From a virus, in the IMG/VR virus record IMGVR_UViG_3300022665_000158, positions 1 to 59,537 of that record: a stretch of DNA of 59,537 nucleotides. One strand, written 5' to 3'. The position numbers and the translations under genes were made by a program. This document shows positions 24,603-32,141 of this stretch, one piece after another. Positions within the stretch are counted from its first letter, which is position 1. Each line of letters begins with the position of its first letter. The notes under the pieces were generated by a model. It worked only from the letters and a program-made list of their open reading frames with translations. It did not search any database and was not told the DNA's origin.

Positions 24603-26535
24603 GGCGGAGTATGACGAATACGTCAAGGTGGGGACGGACCGCGGGTACTCGCCCTCGGAGTTCGAGCCTTACCTAGACCCATCCCTGCGCGGCATCACGG
24701 ATGTGTATGATGGGGATCGGCGCGAGCGCCTGATGACCCCACGTGAATTCTTCACGAACCCCCATTACACAGGGACGGTGGGCGCTTACATATGGCCAAA
24801 GGTGCTGAAAGAGATCGAGGAGATGAACAACGGCAACTACGTCGAGGCGGTGCTAACTGGGGGCATCGGGGCAGCTAAGACCTCGGCCGCGATTTCCTCG
24901 CAGCTCTACCAGCTGTACAACCTCATGACGTTCTACAACCCCCACGTGCCGTTCGGGCTGAAGCCCACCGACGAGATCGTCATCATATTCCAGAGCATGA
25001 AATTCAGCCAAGCGAAAGAGGTGGCGTATGACCGCTTCAAGGCGATGGTTGATGAGTGCCCTTACTTCACGGGGAAGTTCGGTTACGACAAGGACGTTAA
25101 GAGCCAGCTACGATTCCAGAATCACATAAGTGTGAAGCCCGTTGCCGGTAACGAGGCGGCGACCATCGGCCAGAACGTCATCGGCGGGATCTTGGACGAG
25201 GTTAACTTCATGGAGTCGATCGAGAAGTCCAAGAAGGATGCGGACGGGGGCATGTATGAGCAGGCGGTCACGCTGTACAACTCGATCGCTCGACGGCGGG
25301 AGTCGCGGTTCATGACCCGGGGGCAACTGCCCGGGCTGCTGTGCCTCGTGTCATCGAAGCGCTACCGCGGGCAATTCACCGACGTGAAGAGTGAAGAGGC
25401 GGTAACGAACAAGCGCATCTACGTCTACGACAAGCGCATATGGGACGTGGTGTCGCCCGAGAAGTTTGAGATGATGTACACCGATAAGTGGTTCGATGTG
25501 TTCGTGGGCGACGAGCACCGCAAGCCCTACATGATCGACGAGGCCCACCCGGCGCCGGAGGGCGACAAGGAATTGATCATGGCCATCCCGGTGGAGCACG
25601 AGCACGACTTCTCTGTCGATCTGCTGAAGGCCCTACGCGATATAGCGGGCATCTCTACCACCGCCCTGCATCCGTTCATCATGGACCCGGCGCGCGTGGT
25701 GGAATCGTTCGACGCGCACAATTCGATCTTCAGCCGTGAGGAGTGCGACTTCGACACGCTGGGGCTCAAGGTCTATCCCAAGGAATTCGTGAACCCGAAG
25801 GAGCCGCGGTTCATCCATATCGACCTCGCCATCTCGCGGGACAGCTGCGGCTTCGCTATTGGGCACGTGACGGGCTTCGAGCCGGTGAGGCGGGGCCCGA
25901 CGCCGCGCATCGGGGATGACGGTAAGCCCGTGAAGGATGAGCGCCCTGTCGAGATGCTCCCGCGGATCCACATCGACGGGCTTCTGGAGATCCGGCCGCC
26001 GCGCGGGGGGGAGATATCATTCGCTAAAATCAGGGATATCATCTACTTGCTGACGAAGTTGGGGCTCAATGTGCAATGGATCACCTTCGACTCATTCCAG
26101 TCGACCGACTCCAAGCAGATCCTCAATCAGCGCGGCTACAAGACGGGCGATGCGACGCTGGACAAGGACACGGCCGGATACGAGATGCTGAAAACCGCTT
26201 TCTACGACGGGCGGATTGACCTGCCCCCGCATGTGAAATGCCTACGGGAGTTGCTGCGTTTGGAGAGGGACGAGAAGAAGGATAAGGTTGACCACAGGGC
26301 GAACGAATCCAAGGACGTCGCGGATGCGGTGGCGGGTGTGGTCTACGGCCTCACCCGACGGATGGAGATATGGCACCGCTTCAAGATCCCCATCCGGGAG
26401 ATCCCGCAGTCGATTGTGCAGACACGACAGGACGCGCGGGAAGAGGCGCCGCCCGAGAGGCAGGGGAGGGTGCTCAAACCCGGGCACCGACACGGCGCGT
26501 TCAACCGCGTGAAGCGGGACGGAAGGAAACAATGA
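24589..26535 (+). CDS. Terminase large subunit (packaging ATPase-nuclease)
   Basis: This 648-residue motor protein has a Walker A loop, TGGIGAAKTS (near residue 90), and a Walker B, IGGILDEVNF (near 200). The C-terminal RNase H-like nuclease shows HIDLAISRDSCG (near 409), TFDSFQSTD (near 500) and NESKDVADAVAG (near 572), supplying acidic metal ligands. It pumps DNA through the portal and cuts concatemers. The GTG start is preceded by GAGAGG and overlaps the small subunit by 14 bases. A Pro/Arg-rich tail follows the nuclease. Confidence 0.95.
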   Translation: MALTEAEYDEYVKVGTDRGYSPSEFEPYLDPSLRGITDVYDGDRRERLMTPREFFTNPHYTGTVGAYIWPKVLKEIEEMNNGNYVEAVLTGGIGAAKTSAAISSQLYQLYNLMTFYNPHVPFGLKPTDEIVIIFQSMKFSQAKEVAYDRFKAMVDECPYFTGKFGYDKDVKSQLRFQNHISVKPVAGNEAATIGQNVIGGILDEVNFMESIEKSKKDADGGMYEQAVTLYNSIARRRESRFMTRGQLPGLLCLVSSKRYRGQFTDVKSEEAVTNKRIYVYDKRIWDVVSPEKFEMMYTDKWFDVFVGDEHRKPYMIDEAHPAPEGDKELIMAIPVEHEHDFSVDLLKALRDIAGISTTALHPFIMDPARVVESFDAHNSIFSREECDFDTLGLKVYPKEFVNPKEPRFIHIDLAISRDSCGFAIGHVTGFEPVRRGPTPRIGDDGKPVKDERPVEMLPRIHIDGLLEIRPPRGGEISFAKIRDIIYLLTKLGLNVQWITFDSFQSTDSKQILNQRGYKTGDATLDKDTAGYEMLKTAFYDGRIDLPPHVKCLRELLRLERDEKKDKVDHRANESKDVADAVAGVVYGLTRRMEIWHRFKIPIREIPQSIVQTRQDAREEAPPERQGRVLKPGHRHGAFNRVKRDGRKQ

Positions 26536-26804
26536 GCGAAGAGGCGGGCGGCGTCGTGCGCGGACACCATCGCTTCCCCTCGCCGGGCTCGCTCGCGGCG
26601 CTCAAGAAGGGCTGTATTTGCCCAGCCCAGGTCAACTCCATGGGGCGCGGGAACATCGAGTTGAACGAACAGCAGCCTGGACAACGGTGGATATATAGCC
26701 GAGACTGCACCTACCACGTGATCCCCACGGAGTGTGCTACGGTCGGCGTCGACGAACACAACGATTGGGTGATCCTTGAAAATCCGGGAGACGAAGATGG
26801 ATAA
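26532..26804 (+). CDS. Unknown small protein, 90 residues
   Basis: GGAAGGAAAC precedes the ATG, which overlaps the terminase stop (ATGA). The sequence has two Cys and several His (KKGCICPAQ, RDCTYHV) and looks beta-rich. Small proteins of this type often follow terminase in phages, with no known role. Confidence 0.65.
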   Translation: MSEEAGGVVRGHHRFPSPGSLAALKKGCICPAQVNSMGRGNIELNEQQPGQRWIYSRDCTYHVIPTECATVGVDEHNDWVILENPGDEDG

Positions 26805-27165
26805 TCCCTTCATAAAGGGAGTACAAGTGGACGCGAGTAAGCGAGTGATTCCGATGAAGGCCCTGCGCGCACTGGCCGACGACATTCTGGAGCACATCGA
26901 AGAGATCACCGACCCCGACAAGCGGCGGGAGCATCTCGTCGACCACCTCGCCGGCGCGATCGATGCGCACTGCGTTTTACTTCAGCGCGCACTTTGCGTA
27001 CACTGCGGCAATGGCGTCCCGCTCGTTTACGTCAAGAAGTGGGACGAGCACCTTCACAATGGTGAGCTGACGTGCATAGCCGGAAATGCTCGCAAGATCA
27101 TGGGCATAGAACCCGAAACGCAGCACATTCTACAGGGGTCAAAGCATGGACGCCCGCTTTCATAG
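26797..27165 (+). CDS. Unknown protein, 122 residues
   Basis: GGGAGACGAAG precedes ATG 26797; ATG 26776 is an alternative. A helical N-terminal part (MKALRALADDILEHIEEI) is followed by CVHCG and other Cys/His. No family recognised. Confidence 0.65.
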   Translation: MDNPFIKGVQVDASKRVIPMKALRALADDILEHIEEITDPDKRREHLVDHLAGAIDAHCVLLQRALCVHCGNGVPLVYVKKWDEHLHNGELTCIAGNARKIMGIEPETQHILQGSKHGRPLS

Positions 27166-27349
27166 CGACACCGCGCTAGAGAACTTCAAGGACGAGGCCG
27201 AGCTGGTGGGTTACGAAGTGAAGCACAGGGATCAAGGCACGCGGGACGTGACGATTCTGGGGAATGACAATGACGAGACGCTACGGGCGCTCGTCTACCT
27301 CAATGGCGGCGACGTGCTCGACTCACCTTTCCGCAAGAGGAAATCATGA
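27146..27349 (+). CDS. Unknown small protein, 67 residues
   Basis: It overlaps the previous gene by 20 bases and the next by 4. It is charged and soluble, probably a small alpha/beta fold (AELVGYEVKHRDQG). Function unknown. Confidence 0.6.
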   Translation: MDARFHSDTALENFKDEAELVGYEVKHRDQGTRDVTILGNDNDETLRALVYLNGGDVLDSPFRKRKS

Positions 27350-27600
27350 CCTTGCGAAATGCAAGCGCTTGCATTTTGATCCTACTTTTCGTCGGCTGCG
27401 CGGGGCTCATCCCCCAAAAGACCGTCCATGAGCGGACCTGCGCGACCGTAGAGACCATGTGGGATGCGGACGCGCAAGACATTGTGATTATTGAGCATGG
27501 CTGTACTATGGAGCAGCTGGAGGAACACGGATTCGGGTGGAAGGAAATCGCCGGCTCGATTGGCGGCGTGCTTCTGCTACTGCTGCCACTACTACTCTAG
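27346..27600 (+). CDS. Small lipoprotein with C-terminal membrane helix, 84 residues
   Basis: An N-terminal signal (MTLRNASACILILLFVGCAG) ends in a lipobox-like FVGC, and the C terminus is a hydrophobic helix (GSIGGVLLLLLPLLL). A lipidated N end with a membrane-spanning C end is the topology of a unimolecular spanin, although 84 residues is short for one, so this is only a candidate. The signal peptide codons contain the longest palindrome copy. Confidence 0.65.
   Translation: MTLRNASACILILLFVGCAGLIPQKTVHERTCATVETMWDADAQDIVIIEHGCTMEQLEEHGFGWKEIAGSIGGVLLLLLPLLL
27360..27373. repeat. 14-bp palindrome, copy 6 (20-bp version)
   Basis: Perfect core, extending to a 20-bp palindrome AAATGCAAGCGCTTGCATTT (27357-27376). 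It lies in the signal-peptide codons of the lipoprotein gene, read as NASAC. Confidence 0.93.
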
Positions 27601-27610
27601 GAGAGCCACC

Positions 27611-28060
27611 ATGTTCGACCTACCTGACTACGTCAACGGGGCGTTCGAGATCCTCGGCGCCGTGGCGATTGCTGGACACGTCCGCCAAGTGCTGAAGGAT
27701 AAGGCGGTGGCAGGTGTGTCCATCATGTCTGTGATTTTCTTCGCCTCGTGGGGCTTCTGGAATCTCTACTACTACCCGCATCTCGGCCAGTGGGCGTCGT
27801 TCGCCGGCGGCATTGCGATTGTACTCGACAATTGCTGCTGGATCGCCGGCATGGTCTACTACACACGACACCCAAAACTTGCTACCTTCGGCCCGAAGGA
27901 AACCGATATCCCCCTCGTGTACGCGCTGAAAGAGTACATCGAAGTGCTAGGCGACGAGGTTGAAGATCTGACATTGTTCGCCCACGTCCATGGTTTGAAG
28001 TCGACTCGCATTGAGGCGGGCCAACGCTGCCGGGACAAGATCGCAAGACTGGAGGCATGA
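27611..28060 (+). CDS. PQ-loop/SemiSWEET-like membrane protein, 149 residues
   Basis: AGGAGAGCCACC precedes the ATG. Three membrane helices fill residues ~8-85. The pattern VRQVLKDKAVAGVSIMSV followed by FFASWGFWNLYYYP resembles a single PQ-loop triple-helix unit, as in SemiSWEET transporters. A soluble ~60-residue tail follows. The transport role is inferred from the pattern only. Confidence 0.6.
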   Translation: MFDLPDYVNGAFEILGAVAIAGHVRQVLKDKAVAGVSIMSVIFFASWGFWNLYYYPHLGQWASFAGGIAIVLDNCCWIAGMVYYTRHPKLATFGPKETDIPLVYALKEYIEVLGDEVEDLTLFAHVHGLKSTRIEAGQRCRDKIARLEA

Positions 28061-28061
28061 G

Positions 28062-28406
28062 ATGGGAAAGCGAGGAGCCACGACACGAGAGGACGTCTAC
28101 GCAGCGGTAGATGGCGAGCGGACCTACCAGAAGTCGAAGTGGGGCGAGGATCAGGAGACTGAGATCAACTCGTTCATCCTCTACATGGAGCACCACCTAC
28201 AGCGGGCCCGGGAGATCGCCAGCACGGCGGTGGACGGGAACAACTTTTTCGGCGCCAAGGGCCCGAACAGCCTCGACTGCATTCGGAAGGTCGTCGCTCT
28301 AGGCGTCGCCTGCATGGAGAGGAACGGCGCCCCGAAACGCGCCGCGCCCGGCTGCGAACACGTGTCCGGTCCGACGCGCTGCTCCGATTGCGCTTACGAG
28401 TCCTAA
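28062..28406 (+). CDS. Phage protein with an ER.YQ..KWG motif, 114 residues
   Basis: GGAGGCATGAG precedes ATG 28062. The pattern VDGERTYQKSKWGED, then YMEHHLQRARE and DCIRKVVALGVACMERNG, resembles small phage proteins sometimes placed near MazG-like all-alpha nucleotide pyrophosphohydrolases. The full set of metal ligands for that activity is not clear, so I leave function open. The C terminus has C..C residues (CEHVSGPTRCSDC). Confidence 0.6.
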   Translation: MGKRGATTREDVYAAVDGERTYQKSKWGEDQETEINSFILYMEHHLQRAREIASTAVDGNNFFGAKGPNSLDCIRKVVALGVACMERNGAPKRAAPGCEHVSGPTRCSDCAYES

Positions 28407-28407
28407 G

Positions 28408-28728
28408 ATGGACCGGCCGAGCGAAGAGTACCTAGTACGGATCCGGGTCAAGTTCGCGGATTTGAAGCAACTGACGGCCTTCAGTGCGTCGGAGTCTCTC
28501 ATGGCCGAGCGCTGTCGCTTCGATCTCGCGGAAGGGTACGTTCGGGAGATCTTCGACGATCACGGGTGCTGCGAGATCGACGTTGTATTCCCCGCCGAGA
28601 TCTACTTCGCCGAGGGATCGGGCGGCTTGCAAGAGATCCAAGCCGACCTGAATGCTGCGCGGCAATGCGGCGCCGAGATTGAATTGAAAATGGGATGGAT
28701 GAAGGAAGATGGAGCGTTACAAGGCTAA
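28408..28728 (+). CDS. Small acidic protein, paralog of 29196 gene, 106 residues
   Basis: It starts one base after the previous stop. The C-terminal part (AARQCGAEIELKMGWMK) matches the end of the gene at 29196 (AAVNCGAEFTLDLKWV), and both begin with a beta strand and helix of similar pattern. They are probably ferredoxin-like small proteins arising by duplication. Function unknown. Confidence 0.65.
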   Translation: MDRPSEEYLVRIRVKFADLKQLTAFSASESLMAERCRFDLAEGYVREIFDDHGCCEIDVVFPAEIYFAEGSGGLQEIQADLNAARQCGAEIELKMGWMKEDGALQG

Positions 28729-28996
28729 ACCCGTTTACGTCGACGCGGTGCAGATCACCGATGAGATGATCGACGCCACGCCTCCGAGCCCGCTACACGT
28801 CAAGGGCATACGGTACGATCCCATCAATCGTACGGTCCACATTCATAGCGGGGGCATCGGTGTGGTCGGGTACTGGATAGTGCGGGGCGAAGATGGGTGG
28901 TTGACACTCTGGGGCGACGCGCTATTCAACGGCCTGTACGAGAAGGTCGGCGGACCCATTCTAGCCCACGAATACACCGAACGGGAGAAGAACTAA
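28709..28996 (+). CDS. Conserved-type phage protein, 95 residues
   Basis: GAAGGAAG precedes the ATG. The opening MERYKAKPVYVDAVQITDEM and the later GYWIVRGEDGW, then FNGLYEKV, follow a pattern I associate with a widespread small phage protein of unknown role. It overlaps its neighbours at both ends. Confidence 0.65.
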   Translation: MERYKAKPVYVDAVQITDEMIDATPPSPLHVKGIRYDPINRTVHIHSGGIGVVGYWIVRGEDGWLTLWGDALFNGLYEKVGGPILAHEYTEREKN

Positions 28997-29199
28997 TGCT
29001 CAAGCGATATCGAAGCAAGGTCATTCGGTTCAAGGGCGATGACGGTAGGCGTGCTCGGGTTAAGTTCGTCGGAGGGATACGGCCATATTTTTGGATCGGG
29101 GACAAGTACGTGTTCCTGGGATGGATCGATAACTCAAGAGATGTTCGCCGTCTGCGCCAATGCTGCGACGAGTACCTCGAAGCAAAGGAGAAGTCATGA
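28996..29199 (+). CDS. Small basic protein, 67 residues
   Basis: It starts in a TAATG overlap. It is basic, aromatic and beta-rich (VIRFKGDDGRRARVKFVGG), perhaps an RNA- or DNA-binding small barrel. Function unknown. Confidence 0.6.
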   Translation: MLKRYRSKVIRFKGDDGRRARVKFVGGIRPYFWIGDKYVFLGWIDNSRDVRRLRQCCDEYLEAKEKS

Positions 29200-29495
29200 A
29201 CAAGAAGGGACACAACTACGTGGCGAACGTCGTGGTGAGTTTCGATTCACTGGAGCAGGCAGAGAACTTCGCCCTCAAGGGCACCCTGATCGGGAAGACG
29301 GTCGCCGAAGATCTCAAAGCCGAGACCGACGACGAACTCAACGCTCTCGACGACCTTTTCGCCTCAGGCGATGGCGTGGCGTGCGAGGTGGACTTCGAGG
29401 ACGGGTTCACCGAAGCCGTGCAGAAGGAATTGGACGCGGCCGTGAATTGCGGAGCTGAGTTCACGCTGGACCTCAAGTGGGTGCCGAACGACTAA
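29196..29495 (+). CDS. Small acidic protein, paralog of 28408 gene, 99 residues
   Basis: It starts in an ATGA overlap. It shares the final CGAE..L...W motif and overall strand-helix order with the gene at 28408. The insert between is Asp/Glu-rich (AETDDELNALDDLF). Its acidic, DNA-mimic-like composition is noticeable, but function is unknown. Confidence 0.65.
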   Translation: MNKKGHNYVANVVVSFDSLEQAENFALKGTLIGKTVAEDLKAETDDELNALDDLFASGDGVACEVDFEDGFTEAVQKELDAAVNCGAEFTLDLKWVPND

Positions 29496-30073
29496 TGGCT
29501 ATCCATCGCAAGATCCCCTGGGATGACGAGGCACACAAGCGCCAAGTCAAGAAGCGGCAGATGCTGCCGGAGAACACTCTCTACGCCTCTGCGGCGGACC
29601 CGAGCGCGCGACGCGACATGATGCTCCTCACGGTCATGTTCTGGATCGCGCTCGATACGATGCAGCACAAAGTGCTGAAGACGCACGGCTGGGAGATGAG
29701 CGCCGAGATCCCCGATCACGTGTTCCGATCGTTCCAAGTCATGATGAAGAACGTCCCGAAGGACGAGCGCAAGCTGCTACAGCGCGTACTGTACCATGAC
29801 GCCGACACGTGCTTGAAGGCGTCGCTGTCCGATAGCGCGGTCGGCGCCACGCTGGCCATGGCTCACCTGATTTGCAAGCTGACGGACGAGGGGCTCATCG
29901 CTGACCCGCAGAGTAACGTGGTGATCGCCGCGCTCGGGATCATGCACGAGTCGATCGAAGAGGGCCTACAAGGCCCCTGGCGCTATCTCGAAACGGAGGT
30001 AACATCGGCCGCTGAAGCGATATGGACACGGGCGCAACTGGCGGGCTATCTGAGCGCGTCGGTCAAACACTAG
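29495..30073 (+). CDS. Unknown helical protein, 192 residues
   Basis: It starts in a TAATG overlap. It is predominantly helical with no membrane segment (MLLTVMFWIALDTMQHKVL is amphipathic, not spanning). No motif recognised. It precedes the P-loop protein by 11 bases. Confidence 0.65.
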   Translation: MAIHRKIPWDDEAHKRQVKKRQMLPENTLYASAADPSARRDMMLLTVMFWIALDTMQHKVLKTHGWEMSAEIPDHVFRSFQVMMKNVPKDERKLLQRVLYHDADTCLKASLSDSAVGATLAMAHLICKLTDEGLIADPQSNVVIAALGIMHESIEEGLQGPWRYLETEVTSAAEAIWTRAQLAGYLSASVKH

Positions 30074-30084
30074 AAGGGAGCACC

Positions 30085-30780
30085 ATGATCATTCAGTTCA
30101 CCGGATGCGGCGGCACGGGCAAGACCACCACGAAGGATCTATTCCTAGCCTCCGAGATCGGTCAGACGTTCAAGACGATCCCTTCCAGCGCGCGGGAGGT
30201 CTCGAAGGAATGGGGCCTCGAAACGGAGGACGCTCAGGACAAGCTGACGGTTCAGGAGTTCCTGAATTTCCAGCGCCACGTCACAACGCGGTTCATCGCC
30301 GACGTCAACGCACTGGTAGCCCGCGGCGAGAACGTGATCACGGAGCGCAGTATGGTCGACCACTGCGGCTATACCATCCTCAAGTGGGCCCGGCGCTCGG
30401 ACACGCTCACCCCGGCCGAAGAGAACGACGTGCTCGATTTTCAGGAGTGGATGCACGACGCGGCGGTAGAGGAGCTGCGCAAGACCAACATCCTGGCATT
30501 CTTCCCGAGTGGGATTTTCACGCCTCCGACCGACGCGTTCCGTACGAACCGCGAGACGGAGCGGGTGGCGGTCGACGCCATATTCCGAGGCCTGCTGTGG
30601 AAGTTCCAACAGATCATCGGGGGGCAATCCTTCCCGATCGCCACCATGAACGTGACGGACGCCACCGTACGCGGCAAGCACCTCATCGGACTGGCAGTAA
30701 GGGTGCAAGAAGAGCTGGAGGCGGAAAATTTCAACACGGCTGCAATTCTACCGGGCGCTCCGGGCCCCTCAGCCGCCTAG
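30085..30780 (+). CDS. P-loop NTPase, kinase-like (AAA_28/NadR type)
   Basis: This 231-residue protein has a Walker A, GCGGTGKTTT, at residues 7-16. VITERSMVDHCGYTILKW (near 90) resembles the Walker B/DRS region of thymidylate-kinase-like and NadR-like kinases. NILAFFPSGIFTP and RTNRETERVAVDAI (near 140-170) fit substrate- and phosphate-binding elements. It probably phosphorylates a nucleotide or related small molecule. GAAGGGAGCACC precedes ATG 30085. Confidence 0.8.
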   Translation: MIIQFTGCGGTGKTTTKDLFLASEIGQTFKTIPSSAREVSKEWGLETEDAQDKLTVQEFLNFQRHVTTRFIADVNALVARGENVITERSMVDHCGYTILKWARRSDTLTPAEENDVLDFQEWMHDAAVEELRKTNILAFFPSGIFTPPTDAFRTNRETERVAVDAIFRGLLWKFQQIIGGQSFPIATMNVTDATVRGKHLIGLAVRVQEELEAENFNTAAILPGAPGPSAA

Positions 30781-30789
30781 CCGGAAGGG

Positions 30790-30820
30790 CTCAAGTCCCT
30801 GCGCCGGTGGCCGATAAGTC
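30790..30820 (+). promoter_or_regulatory. Phage promoter-like element P4
   Basis: CTCAAGTCC (30790-30798), a 16-base spacer and TAAGTC (30815-30820) within CCGATAAGT. The right box ends four bases before ATG 30825. Confidence 0.5.
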
Positions 30821-30824
30821 TAAC

Positions 30825-31061
30825 ATGAGCAAACGACGGATACTGGAATACGGGGCGGTGGAGCTGGAAACCCACGACGTCGACGCACTGCGGCACGTAC
30901 AGCAAATGCGAGCGAATTCGATGGATGACAGCTTCACCGACGAGCAGCGGATCGCGTCGAAAGACGCGGCGGACCGCTTGGAGCGGCAGTTGAAGCTAGA
31001 AGTCGATCTCCTGAACGACCCCGAGCGCTGGTTCCGCATTCATGGGAGATTCCGAGTATGA
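30825..31061 (+). CDS. Unknown helical protein, 78 residues
   Basis: It begins just after a promoter-like element and has no clear Shine-Dalgarno, so a leaderless message is possible. The body is charged and helical (EQRIASKDAADRLERQLKLEVDLL). Function unknown. Confidence 0.6.
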   Translation: MSKRRILEYGAVELETHDVDALRHVQQMRANSMDDSFTDEQRIASKDAADRLERQLKLEVDLLNDPERWFRIHGRFRV

Positions 31062-31231
31062 GCGCAAAATTCGTGAAGCTGCCCGCCTTGGGGCGAGCAC
31101 TCAACGAGATCGGCCTTGAGTTCGAGGCGCTGGATCGGATCACCTGCCGCAACTGCAAGCGCGAGACCGCGGCCTGTGAACTGAAGACCCACGACGGGCA
31201 GTGCATGTGCTGCCACCAGTACCGGAAGTAA
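31058..31231 (+). CDS. Small zinc-finger-like protein, 57 residues
   Basis: ATG 31058 overlaps the previous stop and TAA closes at 31229-31231. Five cysteines in the second half (CRNCKRETAACEL, then CMCC) suggest a zinc site. Function unknown. Confidence 0.6.
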   Translation: MSAKFVKLPALGRALNEIGLEFEALDRITCRNCKRETAACELKTHDGQCMCCHQYRK

Positions 31232-31235
31232 CGCC

Positions 31236-31454
31236 ATGGGTGACACGACTCCGAGCCTATTGACTCGCATTCGGGAAGCGGAAGCGGCCCGGATTGTCGA
31301 GATCGTCGAAGCGCACGCCGACATGGATGAGCGCGGGAACCGCGTGCTTGTCGATCTGATCATCGACGAGATCGGCGGCGGATCCGAGACGCGGAAGGCG
31401 TCGCTTGGAACGGACGCTCACTTGCGCCCGATCGATCCGGATCGGAAGCTGTAA
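31236..31454 (+). CDS. Unknown small protein, 72 residues
   Basis: It is acidic and helical (LLTRIREAEAARIVEIVEAHADMDERG). It starts 4 bases after the previous stop and shares a TAATG overlap with the next. Function unknown. Confidence 0.6.
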   Translation: MGDTTPSLLTRIREAEAARIVEIVEAHADMDERGNRVLVDLIIDEIGGGSETRKASLGTDAHLRPIDPDRKL

Positions 31455-31555
31455 TGCCAAACTGGATCGACACCATGACGTGGTACAACTGGGTGGGCAT
31501 GGCTGCGGTCGTCGCGACGTACTGCGTGTGCGCGTACCGCATAGGGAGAGCGTAA
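31454..31555 (+). CDS. Very small membrane protein, 33 residues
   Basis: The ATG overlaps the previous stop and the TAA overlaps the next ATG, so it sits exactly between two genes. It is a single hydrophobic helix (WVGMAAVVATYCVCAY) with a basic end. Precise coupling is the main support. Confidence 0.5.
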   Translation: MPNWIDTMTWYNWVGMAAVVATYCVCAYRIGRA

Positions 31556-31857
31556 TGCGAAAGAAACGGGAATTCGAAGTAACCCTCAAGGTGAAGGTCG
31601 AGTGCCTGAGCCTCGAGCAAGCCAACACAATCGCCAACGGCATCGTCGAGGATCTGAAGCGCTGCGGGGAATACTACATCGACCGGCCGATCAATGATGT
31701 GCGCTGGAGCGCGATCTGTCCGGTGTTCGATCAGACGCTGCCTACCGAGATCGAGGTGGCCAACGCCGTGGACGACGCCGTGGCTGCCGTGAACCTCGCG
31801 ATGGATCAGTCGGATGCGATCGACTACCGCGATCAGCCGAACGACGTGGACCTATAA
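31555..31857 (+). CDS. Unknown small protein, 100 residues
   Basis: Opening strand-helix (EFEVTLKVKVECLSLEQANTIANG) recalls the paralogs at 28408 and 29196, but the rest differs. The C-terminal half is acidic. Function unknown. Confidence 0.6.
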   Translation: MRKKREFEVTLKVKVECLSLEQANTIANGIVEDLKRCGEYYIDRPINDVRWSAICPVFDQTLPTEIEVANAVDDAVAAVNLAMDQSDAIDYRDQPNDVDL

Positions 31858-32141
31858 TGGGGATGCCTGCGCGGGAAGTGATGGTGGTCTGCGAGACCAC
31901 GGCGGCGATTGTTCTCCACCTGAGGGACGTGGGTGACGGGCAGATCAACTACTCGGGGCGCGACGCGTACGCGAAGACGCTGTGTGGCGCCGACGTCGGG
32001 TGGGATACGAAGAATGACCTAGCCGAGTCGAATTGCCGCCACTGCTTGATGGTCGTATCGAGTCGGGCCGCGAAGACGGCCGCGTACGTGGCCAAGCAAG
32101 CGCGTGCGAAAGCGCAGGGAGAAACGGAAAATGAAATTTAG
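31857..32141 (+). CDS. Unknown small protein, 94 residues
   Basis: It starts in a TAATG overlap. A Cys/His cluster (LCGADVG, then CRHCLMV) may bind metal. A basic Ala/Lys-rich helix ends it. It overlaps the sliding clamp gene by 11 bases. Confidence 0.6.
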   Translation: MGMPAREVMVVCETTAAIVLHLRDVGDGQINYSGRDAYAKTLCGADVGWDTKNDLAESNCRHCLMVVSSRAAKTAAYVAKQARAKAQGETENEI

